Virus record (IMG/VR): IMGVR_UViG_3300008516_000108
Location: 1 to 23,483 of that record
DNA length: 23,483 nucleotides
Strand: one strand, 5' to 3'
Origin: a virus
The position numbers and the translations under genes were made by a program. This document shows, in pieces, positions 1 through 5,772 of this stretch. The notes under the pieces were generated by a model. It did not search any database, was not told where the DNA came from, and was given only the letters and a program-made list of their open reading frames with translations. Each line of letters opens with the position of its first letter. Within the stretch, counting starts at the first letter, position 1.

Positions 1-426
1 GACGATACGAGTGTCGTAGATATTCGTAAACCAGACGATCCAATGCTTGCCACAGGTGAGCCATCTAGGGTATACTCTAGTACTGGGTCGTATCTCCGTA
101 AGGGCGCTAACTTCGCCGTTAACTATAATCTGCATGTATTGGCCGGTCAGCAGGACCAGGTGATTTACCTATATGCAGCGATGAAGGCTCTTCTTCTTTC
201 GCAGAGAGCGTTCCTTGAGAGTCAAGGAATCATCAACCTAAAGATTGGCGGATCCGATTTCGCCCCCAGAACTGAGTTCCTACCTGATGAGGTCTTTCAG
301 AGAATGATGACCCTTCAGTTTACAACTCCGTTCAGCTTCCTAGAGGAGCAAGAGGTCTTCGAACAGATCCAAATCAACTACTCGGTTTATGGTACCACAA
401 TAGTCGAGTTCCCGATAACCTTATAA
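1..426 (+). CDS. Partial virion protein upstream of the tail sheath (possible neck/tail-terminator protein)
   Basis: The frame is open from the first base, so the true start lies upstream. The first in-window ATG is at 43, but codons before it (reading DDTSVVDIRKPDDPM) look like normal protein and are probably coding. About 141 C-terminal residues are visible, ending in TAA at 424-426. The sequence is a compact alpha/beta protein with a hydrophobic helix (YLYAAMKALLLSQRAFLES), a charged middle (SDFAPRTEFLPDEVFQR) and an even beta-like end (QINYSVYGTTIVEFPITL). There are no membrane segments. Its place just before the sheath gene is where contractile phages keep neck or tail-completion proteins, so I infer a structural role at the head-tail joint. 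I do not recognise a named family from the sequence alone, and it could be another minor structural protein. Confidence 0.6.
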   Translation, partial: DDTSVVDIRKPDDPMLATGEPSRVYSSTGSYLRKGANFAVNYNLHVLAGQQDQVIYLYAAMKALLLSQRAFLESQGIINLKIGGSDFAPRTEFLPDEVFQRMMTLQFTTPFSFLEEQEVFEQIQINYSVYGTTIVEFPITL

Positions 427-438
427 GGCGGTTAGTAC

Positions 439-717
439 ATGTCTGAAGACAGAAAAGAGTTTAAGCCAGAAGTGAAGCGCGAAGCTGAACCTGTGGCGGA
501 AAAGAAAGTGGCCCCTAAGAAGGCCCCTACCAAGAAACGTCGTCCAGCACCTGCTGCACGTCCAGCTGTTAAGCCCGAAAAGCGCTACAGCTTCGAACAA
601 TGGGCCTCGCGTCGTGGCGTTAAAGAACATCACCGTGGCGGCCTTCGCGCATTTATCACGAATTCAAAGAAGCATCGCTCTCTAGCCGAGTGGGATGCTT
701 GCTTTAAGGGCTATTAA
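439..717 (+). CDS. Small basic protein with disordered Lys/Ala/Pro N-terminus, function unknown
   Basis: A 92-residue protein with a strong ribosome site AAGGCGG (425-431) seven bases before ATG. Residues 1-47 are a low-complexity stretch rich in Lys, Ala, Pro and Glu (KKVAPKKAPTKKRRPAPAAR), surely disordered and very basic. Residues 48-92 look folded, with aromatic and charged residues (RYSFEQWASRRGVKEHHRGG ... SLAEWDACFKGY). It lies 12 bases after the previous gene and 16 bases before the sheath gene, so it is cotranscribed with virion genes. The tail resembles histone-like or nucleic-acid-binding extensions, but the folded half resembles small helical domains that could bind another virion protein. 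I do not know its function. Confidence 0.75.
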   Translation: MSEDRKEFKPEVKREAEPVAEKKVAPKKAPTKKRRPAPAARPAVKPEKRYSFEQWASRRGVKEHHRGGLRAFITNSKKHRSLAEWDACFKGY

Positions 718-720
718 TAG

Positions 721-727
721 GAGATAA
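721..727 (+). promoter_or_regulatory. Ribosome binding site of the sheath gene
   Basis: GGAGATA, preceded by A at 720 to give AGGAG, lies about nine bases before the sheath ATG at 734. It is one of the clearest Shine-Dalgarno sites in the window, in keeping with a protein needed in hundreds of copies. Confidence 0.6.
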
Positions 728-733
728 TCTAAA

Positions 734-3313
734 ATGGCACGCAGCGTAACTTTCAATGGTATCACACGATTCACCCCAGGTGGTATCACTAAAATCAATG
801 CAGCTGGGTTGGCACAGGTTCTCCTGTCCGACAACAGCATCGTTGGCATTGTAGGTGAAGCAGAAGGCGGAGCACCAGGCTCCACCGCAGGTCTCGTTAC
901 ATTATTCGACCCAGCTAGAGCATCCGAATTGTTCAAGAGCGGCGATATTGTTGACGCCCTTGGCCTTGCTTTCCAGTCCTCGAACGACCCTGACGTACCA
1001 GGTGGCGCTTCCCGAGTACTTGTTTACAAGACTAACGAGTCTACCGCATCTTCCCTTAGCCTCCCAGCCGAGAACGCAACGGAGCTTCTAGGAACACTTG
1101 CTGCTCCTAATACCACGGATACTCTTGGTGACGTAACCTCCGTCATCGACAGCACCCTCTCCGCCACGACCTCCGACGACGAGTTCAACGGCAAGATCAT
1201 GGTGCTTCGTCCGTACACGGCAAACGCCGAGGTTCGCACGATCACTGACTACGATGCTACCACAGGTGACTTTACAGTTTCCCCAGATCTCGACACCCTT
1301 GCAGGTGCTACGGACGACTACATTGTCCTTGAGGCAGAGGTAGAGTTCGCTGACGTGGCAGACACTGGCGGAACCACTACGACTATCGTTCTCACTGAGA
1401 ACTCGGCTATGACGGTCGACGAGCACGCTGGTCGCTGGGTTTACTTCCAGGACACCGCTTCTTCTACTCCATTACTTCGTCAAATCAACGCAGCAGACCC
1501 TGATACTCCTGGTGAGGCAAATACTGTAGATACTCTTAAGTTCTCCCCAGCGCTTCCTGCTGCTTCCACGCAGTACGGCGTTGTTCAGATTCTTGCTAAC
1601 GCAATCGACCTTACCTCTAAGGACTGGGGCGAGCACACCAACGGTATCACTGTTGATGTAGCCACCGGTACCGGAGCAGGCACTAAGGTTGTGACTGTTA
1701 CCTTCGAAGGCGAAGAGGAAGTATCCTCTGACCTCGGCGGCACTGCTCAGTTCAAGGTGTTCTACGCTACGGGCGAGACAGCTACAGACACTGTAGCAGC
1801 AGCCTCGACTCCTACAACCACCTCGCTTGAAATGACCACTGCCATGACGGCCAATGAGTATGCAGGAGTGCAGGTTCTGATCAACGGTGAATACACTGTA
1901 GTAGCGTCAAACACCACTGACACCCTTACTCTGAGCCCAGCATTGTCCGCTGCTCCAGCAGCACTGGATACTGTGAGTTTCCGTGGTTCCCCAACCCTCA
2001 ATGTTGGTGGCGCTGCAGGAAACGCAACCGGCCTTACCACCTCTGGTACTCTTGACGACCTGGCGATTACCTTTACATCAGGTCAGACCCTTCGTCAGTT
2101 GCTGGACGCTATCAATGCGAACCCAGCATACTCGGCAGAGGCAGGCCAGGCAGTTAACGTAGACACCACATTGGTAGCTGACCTTGACTTTGGTCCAGAG
2201 GCTACCTTCACGATTGGTGCTGAGCTAGACCTTAATCCTACTGTAGGTCCTACCCGCAACGTAATGGCCATCGTAGATTACTTGAACGACTTCTCCACGT
2301 ATGTTAGCGCAGTGCGCTCGGCAGACACGGGAAGCACCGTTTCGGGTTGCTGCCCTCCAGCAGACATCGGTGAGCCTCTCTACCTAGCAGGTGGTTCTCG
2401 CGGTATTTCTGAGAACACTGATTTCCAGGCTGGTCTCGATGAGCTTCTAAAGGTTCGTTGTAACTCGGTTGTTCCTCTAATCGACCAGGATCTTTCTAAC
2501 GAGGGCCTAGGCTCCACGGCAACTGTCGCTTCCGTTGCTGCTCAGCTTGCTGACCACGTTGCTACCGCTCGCGGTACCGGCCAGGACAAGGCTGGCGAGC
2601 GCGGTGGCTTCCAGGGCTTCGTAGGAACCAAGGATCAGGTTATCGCTCAGGCGAACTCCCTCAACGACATGGACGTAGCTCTTGTAGCTCAGAATCCAAC
2701 TGTCCTTAACGCCGCTGGCTCCCTTGAGGAGTTCGGGCCTCGTATGCTAGCTGTTATGGCTGCTTCGATGCGCGCTGGTGTTACCGAGGTTGCAGAGCCA
2801 CTTACCCACAAGCTGGTCCGCAGCTCTGGTATGACTCAGGACGCTTCCTGGGATCCAGGCGACCTTACGGACGCAAACGAGATGATCATCAGTGGTGTTC
2901 TGTTCACAGAGACTATTGATGGTGTTGGTACCCGCTGGGTACGAGACCTCACAACTTGGGTCGCAGACGACAACCTTGCATACAGCGAGGGAAGCGTTCG
3001 TGACGCAGTTCGTTACGTAGCATACGGGCTACGCACGACTCTTGTAGAGCGTTTCACAGGGAAGAAGGCAGCTCCATCCACTATCGCTAACGTGAAGGAT
3101 GCAGCCGCAACATTCCTTGAGCTAACTCGCCAGGATGACATTATCGTGGATTCTACGGATCCAACAACCGGTTCGACCATTAAGGCGTACCATAACCTAA
3201 AGGTGACATCCTCCGGTGACACCGTTCGTATCAACGTAGGTATCTTCCCAGTCCCAGGGATTAACTTCCAGTTGACCGATATTTACCTTCAGTTGCCAAC
3301 GCAATCGTCGTAA
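734..3313 (+). CDS. Tail sheath protein, enlarged by inserted beta modules
   Basis: An 859-residue contractile tail sheath protein. Sheath subunits polymerise around the tube and shorten on infection to drive it through the envelope. The C-terminal third is typical of the family: a conserved core (residues about 555-760) followed by VRDAVRYVAYGLRTTLVERF and an end domain with PSTIANVKDAAATFLELTRQ, then a closing beta section (VRINVGIFPVPGINFQLTDI) ending near QLPT. The N-terminal part opens with VTFNGITRFTPGGITKI and a GIVGEAEGG segment, as seen in sheath proteins. Between about residues 130 and 490 there is a large insertion of beta-rich repeats (133-201, 212-287, 359-416), making it longer than T4 gp18 (659 residues). 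The insertion probably sits on the outer face of the tail. Start ATG is chosen for its AGGAG site. The identity is based on the C-terminal pattern plus the neighbouring tube gene. Confidence 0.93.
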   Translation: MARSVTFNGITRFTPGGITKINAAGLAQVLLSDNSIVGIVGEAEGGAPGSTAGLVTLFDPARASELFKSGDIVDALGLAFQSSNDPDVPGGASRVLVYKTNESTASSLSLPAENATELLGTLAAPNTTDTLGDVTSVIDSTLSATTSDDEFNGKIMVLRPYTANAEVRTITDYDATTGDFTVSPDLDTLAGATDDYIVLEAEVEFADVADTGGTTTTIVLTENSAMTVDEHAGRWVYFQDTASSTPLLRQINAADPDTPGEANTVDTLKFSPALPAASTQYGVVQILANAIDLTSKDWGEHTNGITVDVATGTGAGTKVVTVTFEGEEEVSSDLGGTAQFKVFYATGETATDTVAAASTPTTTSLEMTTAMTANEYAGVQVLINGEYTVVASNTTDTLTLSPALSAAPAALDTVSFRGSPTLNVGGAAGNATGLTTSGTLDDLAITFTSGQTLRQLLDAINANPAYSAEAGQAVNVDTTLVADLDFGPEATFTIGAELDLNPTVGPTRNVMAIVDYLNDFSTYVSAVRSADTGSTVSGCCPPADIGEPLYLAGGSRGISENTDFQAGLDELLKVRCNSVVPLIDQDLSNEGLGSTATVASVAAQLADHVATARGTGQDKAGERGGFQGFVGTKDQVIAQANSLNDMDVALVAQNPTVLNAAGSLEEFGPRMLAVMAASMRAGVTEVAEPLTHKLVRSSGMTQDASWDPGDLTDANEMIISGVLFTETIDGVGTRWVRDLTTWVADDNLAYSEGSVRDAVRYVAYGLRTTLVERFTGKKAAPSTIANVKDAAATFLELTRQDDIIVDSTDPTTGSTIKAYHNLKVTSSGDTVRINVGIFPVPGINFQLTDIYLQLPTQSS
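1130..1981 (+). repeat. Three copies of a beta module inside the sheath gene
   Basis: Protein-level repeats at 1130-1336 (residues 133-201), 1367-1594 (212-287) and 1808-1981 (359-416). Shared pattern: a short Thr/Ser-rich strand, then D/NE..G, a variable strand, then R or V.TITDYD or VVASNTTD, then a strong TLTLSPAL or FTVSPDL strand, then A..DDY or A.LDT and a closing V.L strand. Copies differ in sequence and are not DNA repeats. The pattern is the same as in the 303-residue protein downstream. I recognise this kind of segment as widespread in phage structural proteins but cannot give it a family name. Confidence 0.65.
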
Positions 3314-3338
3314 AGCAGCTTTTTGATTGAAAGAGACT

Positions 3339-3344
3339 AAGGAG
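3339..3344 (+). promoter_or_regulatory. Ribosome binding site of the 303-residue protein
   Basis: AAGGAG lies seven bases before ATG 3352, a near-perfect Shine-Dalgarno site in the 38-base gap after the sheath gene. Confidence 0.6.
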
Positions 3345-3351
3345 TTTTAAC

Positions 3352-4263
3352 ATGGCTATCACGATTGACCCAGGAGTTGTTACCTATCTAACAGCAATAA
3401 AGGCAGCGCTGACAACTGGTACTAATACAGGAGACCCAGGTCTCTATGATGGTAAAGTCCACGCCGCTGCGCAGAATTACCTTCGCGCGCAGGATATGGC
3501 AACCGTTCTGGAGCTTCTTCAAGAACAACTGAGCGCCACAACCGCCCTAGATGCAGTTAGCGGCAGCACCACTACAATTGTAGATGCTGCTTCTACGTTT
3601 GTCGCAGGTGAGCAGGTTGGTAATGAAGTAACTATCACTTCTGCCACCGAGTCTATCGTAGGCGAGACAGCTACAGTTGTATCTAACGATACAACCACGC
3701 TGACCGTTTCCCCTGCGTTCTCGGCAACCATTACCGCAGCGGATGAATACACCATCGAGGCCAAGTTCCTTGATACCGAGATTGCTACCCTTAGAAAGGG
3801 TGGCGGTATCGCTGACTCTACTGTGGACCCATACGGTGCTCACAGAGATGCTATCAACGGCCTAGTTAGGTTCGCAGAGCAGCTCGGTTCATCGTTCGCA
3901 GAGCGTAATATGGGCGGAACTGGCCTAGTAGCCCTAGATGGCTCTGATGACACAGTAGTACTTCTCTCTGGTGGTCCATACCGAATCGACCAGTTCAAGG
4001 GCTACCGCGTTGCTGTTAATACAGCAGGAGAAGGAATTGTTGTAAGCAGCAATGAGAACTCTGTCACCCTTCGTGGTCCAATGGCAGCTGCAGCAGCCGC
4101 TGACGATGCTGTTACCATCACCGTCCCACTAAATGATTTTGGCGGCACTTCTGCTCCTAAGATCCGAACCCACCCAGGCGCACAGCCAGGTGAGAATGCC
4201 GCTTTGGCTGACCTTATCGATCAGTTGCAGGCTCTGGTTGCAGCCGCTACGGTTCCATCCTAA
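3352..4263 (+). CDS. Unrecognised virion protein between sheath and tube, with two beta modules
   Basis: A 303-residue protein with a good ribosome site. Residues 1-65 are mainly helical (VVTYLTAIKAALTTG ... YLRAQDMATVLELLQEQL). Residues 70-137 are one beta module (SGSTTTIVDA ... TTTLTVSPAFSA ... ADEYTI) and 198-258 a second (DTVVLLSGGPYRIDQFKGYR ... ENSVTLRGPMAA ... DDAVTITV). A helical linker with NGLVRFAEQLGSSFAERN lies between them, and the end is again helical (LADLIDQLQALVAA). There is no signal peptide or membrane segment. Its place between sheath and tube, where most phages have nothing, and its codon use close to that of the sheath suggest an abundant tail or capsid accessory protein. 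It could decorate the tail or the head. I do not assign a named function. It is followed by a terminator-like hairpin. Confidence 0.8.
   Translation: MAITIDPGVVTYLTAIKAALTTGTNTGDPGLYDGKVHAAAQNYLRAQDMATVLELLQEQLSATTALDAVSGSTTTIVDAASTFVAGEQVGNEVTITSATESIVGETATVVSNDTTTLTVSPAFSATITAADEYTIEAKFLDTEIATLRKGGGIADSTVDPYGAHRDAINGLVRFAEQLGSSFAERNMGGTGLVALDGSDDTVVLLSGGPYRIDQFKGYRVAVNTAGEGIVVSSNENSVTLRGPMAAAAAADDAVTITVPLNDFGGTSAPKIRTHPGAQPGENAALADLIDQLQALVAAATVPS
3559..4125 (+). repeat. Two copies of the shared beta module in the 303-residue protein
   Basis: Copy one spans 3559-3762 and copy two 3943-4125. The first is closest to the sheath copies: a GSTTTIVD strand, GE.VGNEVTI, TATVVSNDTTTLTVSPAF, then ADEYTI. 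The second keeps the order of strands with FKGYRVAV, GIVVSSNENSVTLRGP and DDAVTI. They are related at protein level only. Confidence 0.65.
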
Positions 4264-4278
4264 TCTAAAGTTTGGCAG

Positions 4279-4330
4279 CCTGGGGGCCGATCTGTCGTCC
4301 CCTCCGGAGAGGCCCTTGGGTTTGCTTTTT
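4279..4330 (+). terminator. Rho-independent terminator-like hairpin after the sheath/303-residue pair
   Basis: CCTGGGGGCC (4279-4288) pairs with GGCCCTTGGG (4311-4320): ten pairs, three of them G-T or T-G wobbles, around a 22-base loop that contains a small CCTC/GAGG stem (4301-4312). The hairpin is followed directly by TTTGCTTTTT (4321-4330). This is the layout of an intrinsic terminator, though the loop is large and the T run is broken by GC. It would reduce read-through from sheath into the tube gene, so the tube gene either depends on leaky termination or on its own promoter. Confidence 0.55.
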
Positions 4331-4377
4331 ATTAGATTTAGTCCGCAATTAGTGTTATAGTATATTAGGAGTTTAAA

Positions 4378-4800
4378 ATGGCGTCACAGACATTTTCAGG
4401 AGCAAGAGCTATCTTCCTGGTCAACGGTGCAGCTGTTGGTTTCGCAGGAGGCGTTTCCGGCGAGGAAATGATCGATTACGAGCCAATTGATGTTCTCAAC
4501 TTGCTCGAAGTACGTGAGCACGTACCAGTAGCTTACAGAACTAGCTTGAACGCTCAGATCTTTAGAGTCGTTGGCGACTCTCTCAAAGCACAGGGTATCC
4601 TCCCTGTTCAGAGCGACATTATCACATCCGGTGATTTGGAAGCCGCTATCCAGGATAGCGTCACTCGCAATACCGTACAGCTTTTCCAGGGCGTTCGTTG
4701 CGCTGGTCACAGCTTCGACATTACCGCACGAGGAGTCGTTCAGGAGAACGTTCCATTCGTAGCAATCAGGGTCGTAGACGAGTTCGAAAACCCAGTATAA
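4378..4800 (+). CDS. Tail tube protein
   Basis: A 140-residue protein that fits the tube subunit of contractile tails in size (most are 130-170 residues), position just before the chaperones, and sequence. It has a short beta start (SQTFSGARAIFLVNGAAVGF), a central beta section around PVAYRTSLNAQIFRVVGDSL, a helix with SGDLEAAIQDSVTRNTVQLF and a final beta section with ITARGVVQENVPFVAIRV. Subunits would stack in rings inside the sheath to form the channel for DNA. Ribosome site AGGAG (4367-4371) lies six bases before ATG. The gene is isolated by a terminator-like hairpin upstream and a stem-loop downstream, consistent with expression set apart from its neighbours. The family call rests on context and general pattern. 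Confidence 0.85.
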   Translation: MASQTFSGARAIFLVNGAAVGFAGGVSGEEMIDYEPIDVLNLLEVREHVPVAYRTSLNAQIFRVVGDSLKAQGILPVQSDIITSGDLEAAIQDSVTRNTVQLFQGVRCAGHSFDITARGVVQENVPFVAIRVVDEFENPV

Positions 4801-4810
4801 ATCAGAAAAC

Positions 4811-4864
4811 CTATGAGATCCTTGTGCTGCCCCTTGGTGGGGCGGCATAAGCTCGTTCTCATAG
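4811..4864 (+). promoter_or_regulatory. Long two-part stem-loop between tube and chaperone genes
   Basis: An inner stem pairs 4821-4833 (CTTGTGCTGCCCC) with 4839-4851 (GGGGCGGCATAAG): 13 pairs, two of them wobbles, around loop TTGGT. After a small internal loop, an outer stem pairs CTATGAGA (4811-4818) with TCTCATAG (4857-4864), eight perfect pairs. There is no T run, so it is not a standard intrinsic terminator. The outer stem ends one base before the ribosome site of the chaperone gene (AAGGGGAA, 4865-4872). It could act as an RNA-processing or stability signal, or limit translation of the chaperones relative to the tube. Confidence 0.6.
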
Positions 4865-4879
4865 AAGGGGAATAGTATA

Positions 4880-5359
4880 ATGGTAGATTCATCTCGAACG
4901 CATACTTTCACGGTTGACTTCCTTTCTGAAGCCAGTGAACGCAGGTATGCAGGCACATTTACAACTAAGAAGCTGAGCATCAGAGACATGACCCTAGTGG
5001 GTGTCCGCAAGGTGCAGCTCTGTGGTGGCATGTCTTTTAATCCGGCCCAGCCAGGACAGGGTATTGACTTCGCTACGTTCCAGATCAACGGCATGATTGC
5101 CCATCTGGAGGTTGCCCTTACTGCTTCGCCTAAGTGGTGGGACCTAGACGAGATCACAGACATAGAGGTACTGTCTAAGGTTTTCGGGGAGGTAATCGCT
5201 TTCGAAAACAACTTTCCAGGACGAGGGACAGACGCTTCCGAAGGAGGACGCAGTAGAAGCGGCTCAGATAGTGGCGAGGCGCAGGAAAACGAGCCCGTCC
5301 GTTCTGGAGACGCTCCGCAGGTGGTGGTCGGAGAAGTACAAGCTTCCCTCGAACCATGA
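4880..5359 (+). CDS. Tail assembly chaperone, short product (G-like)
   Basis: A 159-residue protein in the position of the first tail assembly chaperone, between tube and tape measure. Residues 1-115 look folded (HTFTVDFLSEASERRYAGTF, ISIRDM-like segment KKLSIRDMTLVGVRKVQLCG, FATFQINGMIAHLEVALTAS, WWDLDEITDIEVLSKVFGEV). The last 45 residues, from about FPGRGTDASEGG on, are low in complexity and look disordered. In this family the short product coats the tape measure during tail assembly and does not stay in the virion. A long frame in another phase overlaps its end (5196-5738), the classic sign of programmed frameshifting. Ribosome site AAGGGGA precedes ATG by eight or nine bases. Confidence 0.75.
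   Translation: MVDSSRTHTFTVDFLSEASERRYAGTFTTKKLSIRDMTLVGVRKVQLCGGMSFNPAQPGQGIDFATFQINGMIAHLEVALTASPKWWDLDEITDIEVLSKVFGEVIAFENNFPGRGTDASEGGRSRSGSDSGEAQENEPVRSGDAPQVVVGEVQASLEP
5196..5270 (+). other. Likely programmed frameshift zone, +1 or -2
   Basis: The short chaperone frame starts at 4880. The downstream frame is offset by +1 (equally -2), not the usual -1. That downstream frame has a stop at 5193-5195 and then no start codon until GTG 5271, although 5235-5270 already reads like real protein (LPKEDAVEAAQIV). The shift should therefore lie after 5195 and, if this segment is made, before about 5240. Two sites suit +1 slippage: TTT-C at 5213-5216 (Phe tRNA re-pairing UUU to UUC) and GGG-A at 5225-5228 (Gly tRNA re-pairing GGG to GGA), the latter after a CGA codon. 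The GGG site would give NFPGRG joined to QTLPKEDAVEAA. I see no good -2 site. Confidence 0.55.
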
Positions 5360-5738
5360 ACTGTTCCAGAATAGTACTCTATTTGAGTTACTAGCAGATT
5401 TCTGGGAAGATTACTATTACAAGAATCCTCTTGAGGCCTTTCGCAACGAGAAGGGCGAAGTACAGTTTTCCAATACTGGAGACGAGCTTATCGATAAGTG
5501 GGAGAAGGAACTTGCTGAAGGCAAGAGTCCAGACTACTTAGAAGGCTTTAACGCAGAAGATCTTGAGAAGCTTGAGAATCTTAGGACACGGGGCAGGTCC
5601 AAACACGGACATATTGTGCGTGGTGGAACCCTGAAGAATGCCGTAGATTCAGCCGCACGAGACGCGCAGGCAATAGCTGCTCCAGAGAAAAGACCTCCTA
5701 TATACAAGAGGTTTAGTGACCACGACTCTGATGAATGA
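5271..5738 (+). CDS. Tail assembly chaperone extension (T-like), probably made by frameshift
   Basis: The coordinates start at the only conventional start codon (GTG 5271), but the coding sequence probably enters by frameshift upstream. The region encodes ARRRKTSPSVLETLRRWW, SEKYKLPSNHELFQNSTLFE, LLADFWEDYYYKNPLEAFRN, a charged middle with DELIDKWEKELAEGKSPD, and a basic end. As in other phages, the fused G-T product would link the chaperone coat to tail tube subunits. GTG has no Shine-Dalgarno at a normal distance: the nearest, AAGGAGG (5241-5247), lies 23 bases upstream, so independent initiation is unlikely. It ends with TGA at 5736-5738, which overlaps a possible promoter for the tape measure gene. 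The chaperone role is inferred from position and frame overlap. Confidence 0.7.
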   Translation: MARRRKTSPSVLETLRRWWSEKYKLPSNHELFQNSTLFELLADFWEDYYYKNPLEAFRNEKGEVQFSNTGDELIDKWEKELAEGKSPDYLEGFNAEDLEKLENLRTRGRSKHGHIVRGGTLKNAVDSAARDAQAIAAPEKRPPIYKRFSDHDSDE

Positions 5739-5744
5739 TATACT
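5716..5744 (+). promoter_or_regulatory. Possible sigma70-type promoter for the tape measure gene
   Basis: GTGACC (5716-5721) matches four of six bases of TTGACA. Seventeen bases later comes TATACT (5739-5744), with the extended -10 element TGA in front (5736-5738), which is also the stop codon of the chaperone gene. Transcription would start near 5751, leaving about 22 bases of leader that contain the ribosome site. It is supported by pattern only. Confidence 0.35.
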
Positions 5745-5760
5745 ATTATAGTGGGGTAAA

Positions 5761-5766
5761 AGGAAG
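5761..5766 (+). promoter_or_regulatory. Ribosome binding site that fixes a TTG start
   Basis: AGGAAG lies six bases before TTG 5773. An in-frame TAA at 5767-5769 lies just upstream and the next in-frame ATG is about 73 codons in, so TTG is the only sensible start for the tape measure gene. Confidence 0.65.
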
Positions 5767-5772
5767 TAACAC

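Noticed and set aside
3312-3324. AAAGCAGCTTTTT after the sheath gene as a terminator
   Set aside because: The stem is only four A-T-rich pairs and the following T run is short.
4356-4361. TATAGT with TGT in front, as a promoter for the tube gene
   Set aside because: Transcription would start near 4368, within the AGGAG ribosome site of the tube gene, so the transcript could not be translated normally. No good -35 is seen.
4876-4881. TATAAT as a -10 element before the first chaperone gene
   Set aside because: It overlaps the ATG at 4880, so transcription would begin inside the gene.
4396-5211. 271-codon open frame on the minus strand
   Set aside because: It is antisense to the tube and chaperone genes, crosses the stem-loop, has no ribosome site and its protein has no natural pattern. 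It is a shadow of + strand codon use.
5241-5247. AAGGAGG as a ribosome site for an independent T-like chaperone
   Set aside because: There is no start codon in the right frame within 5-12 bases. GTG 5271 is 23 bases away.
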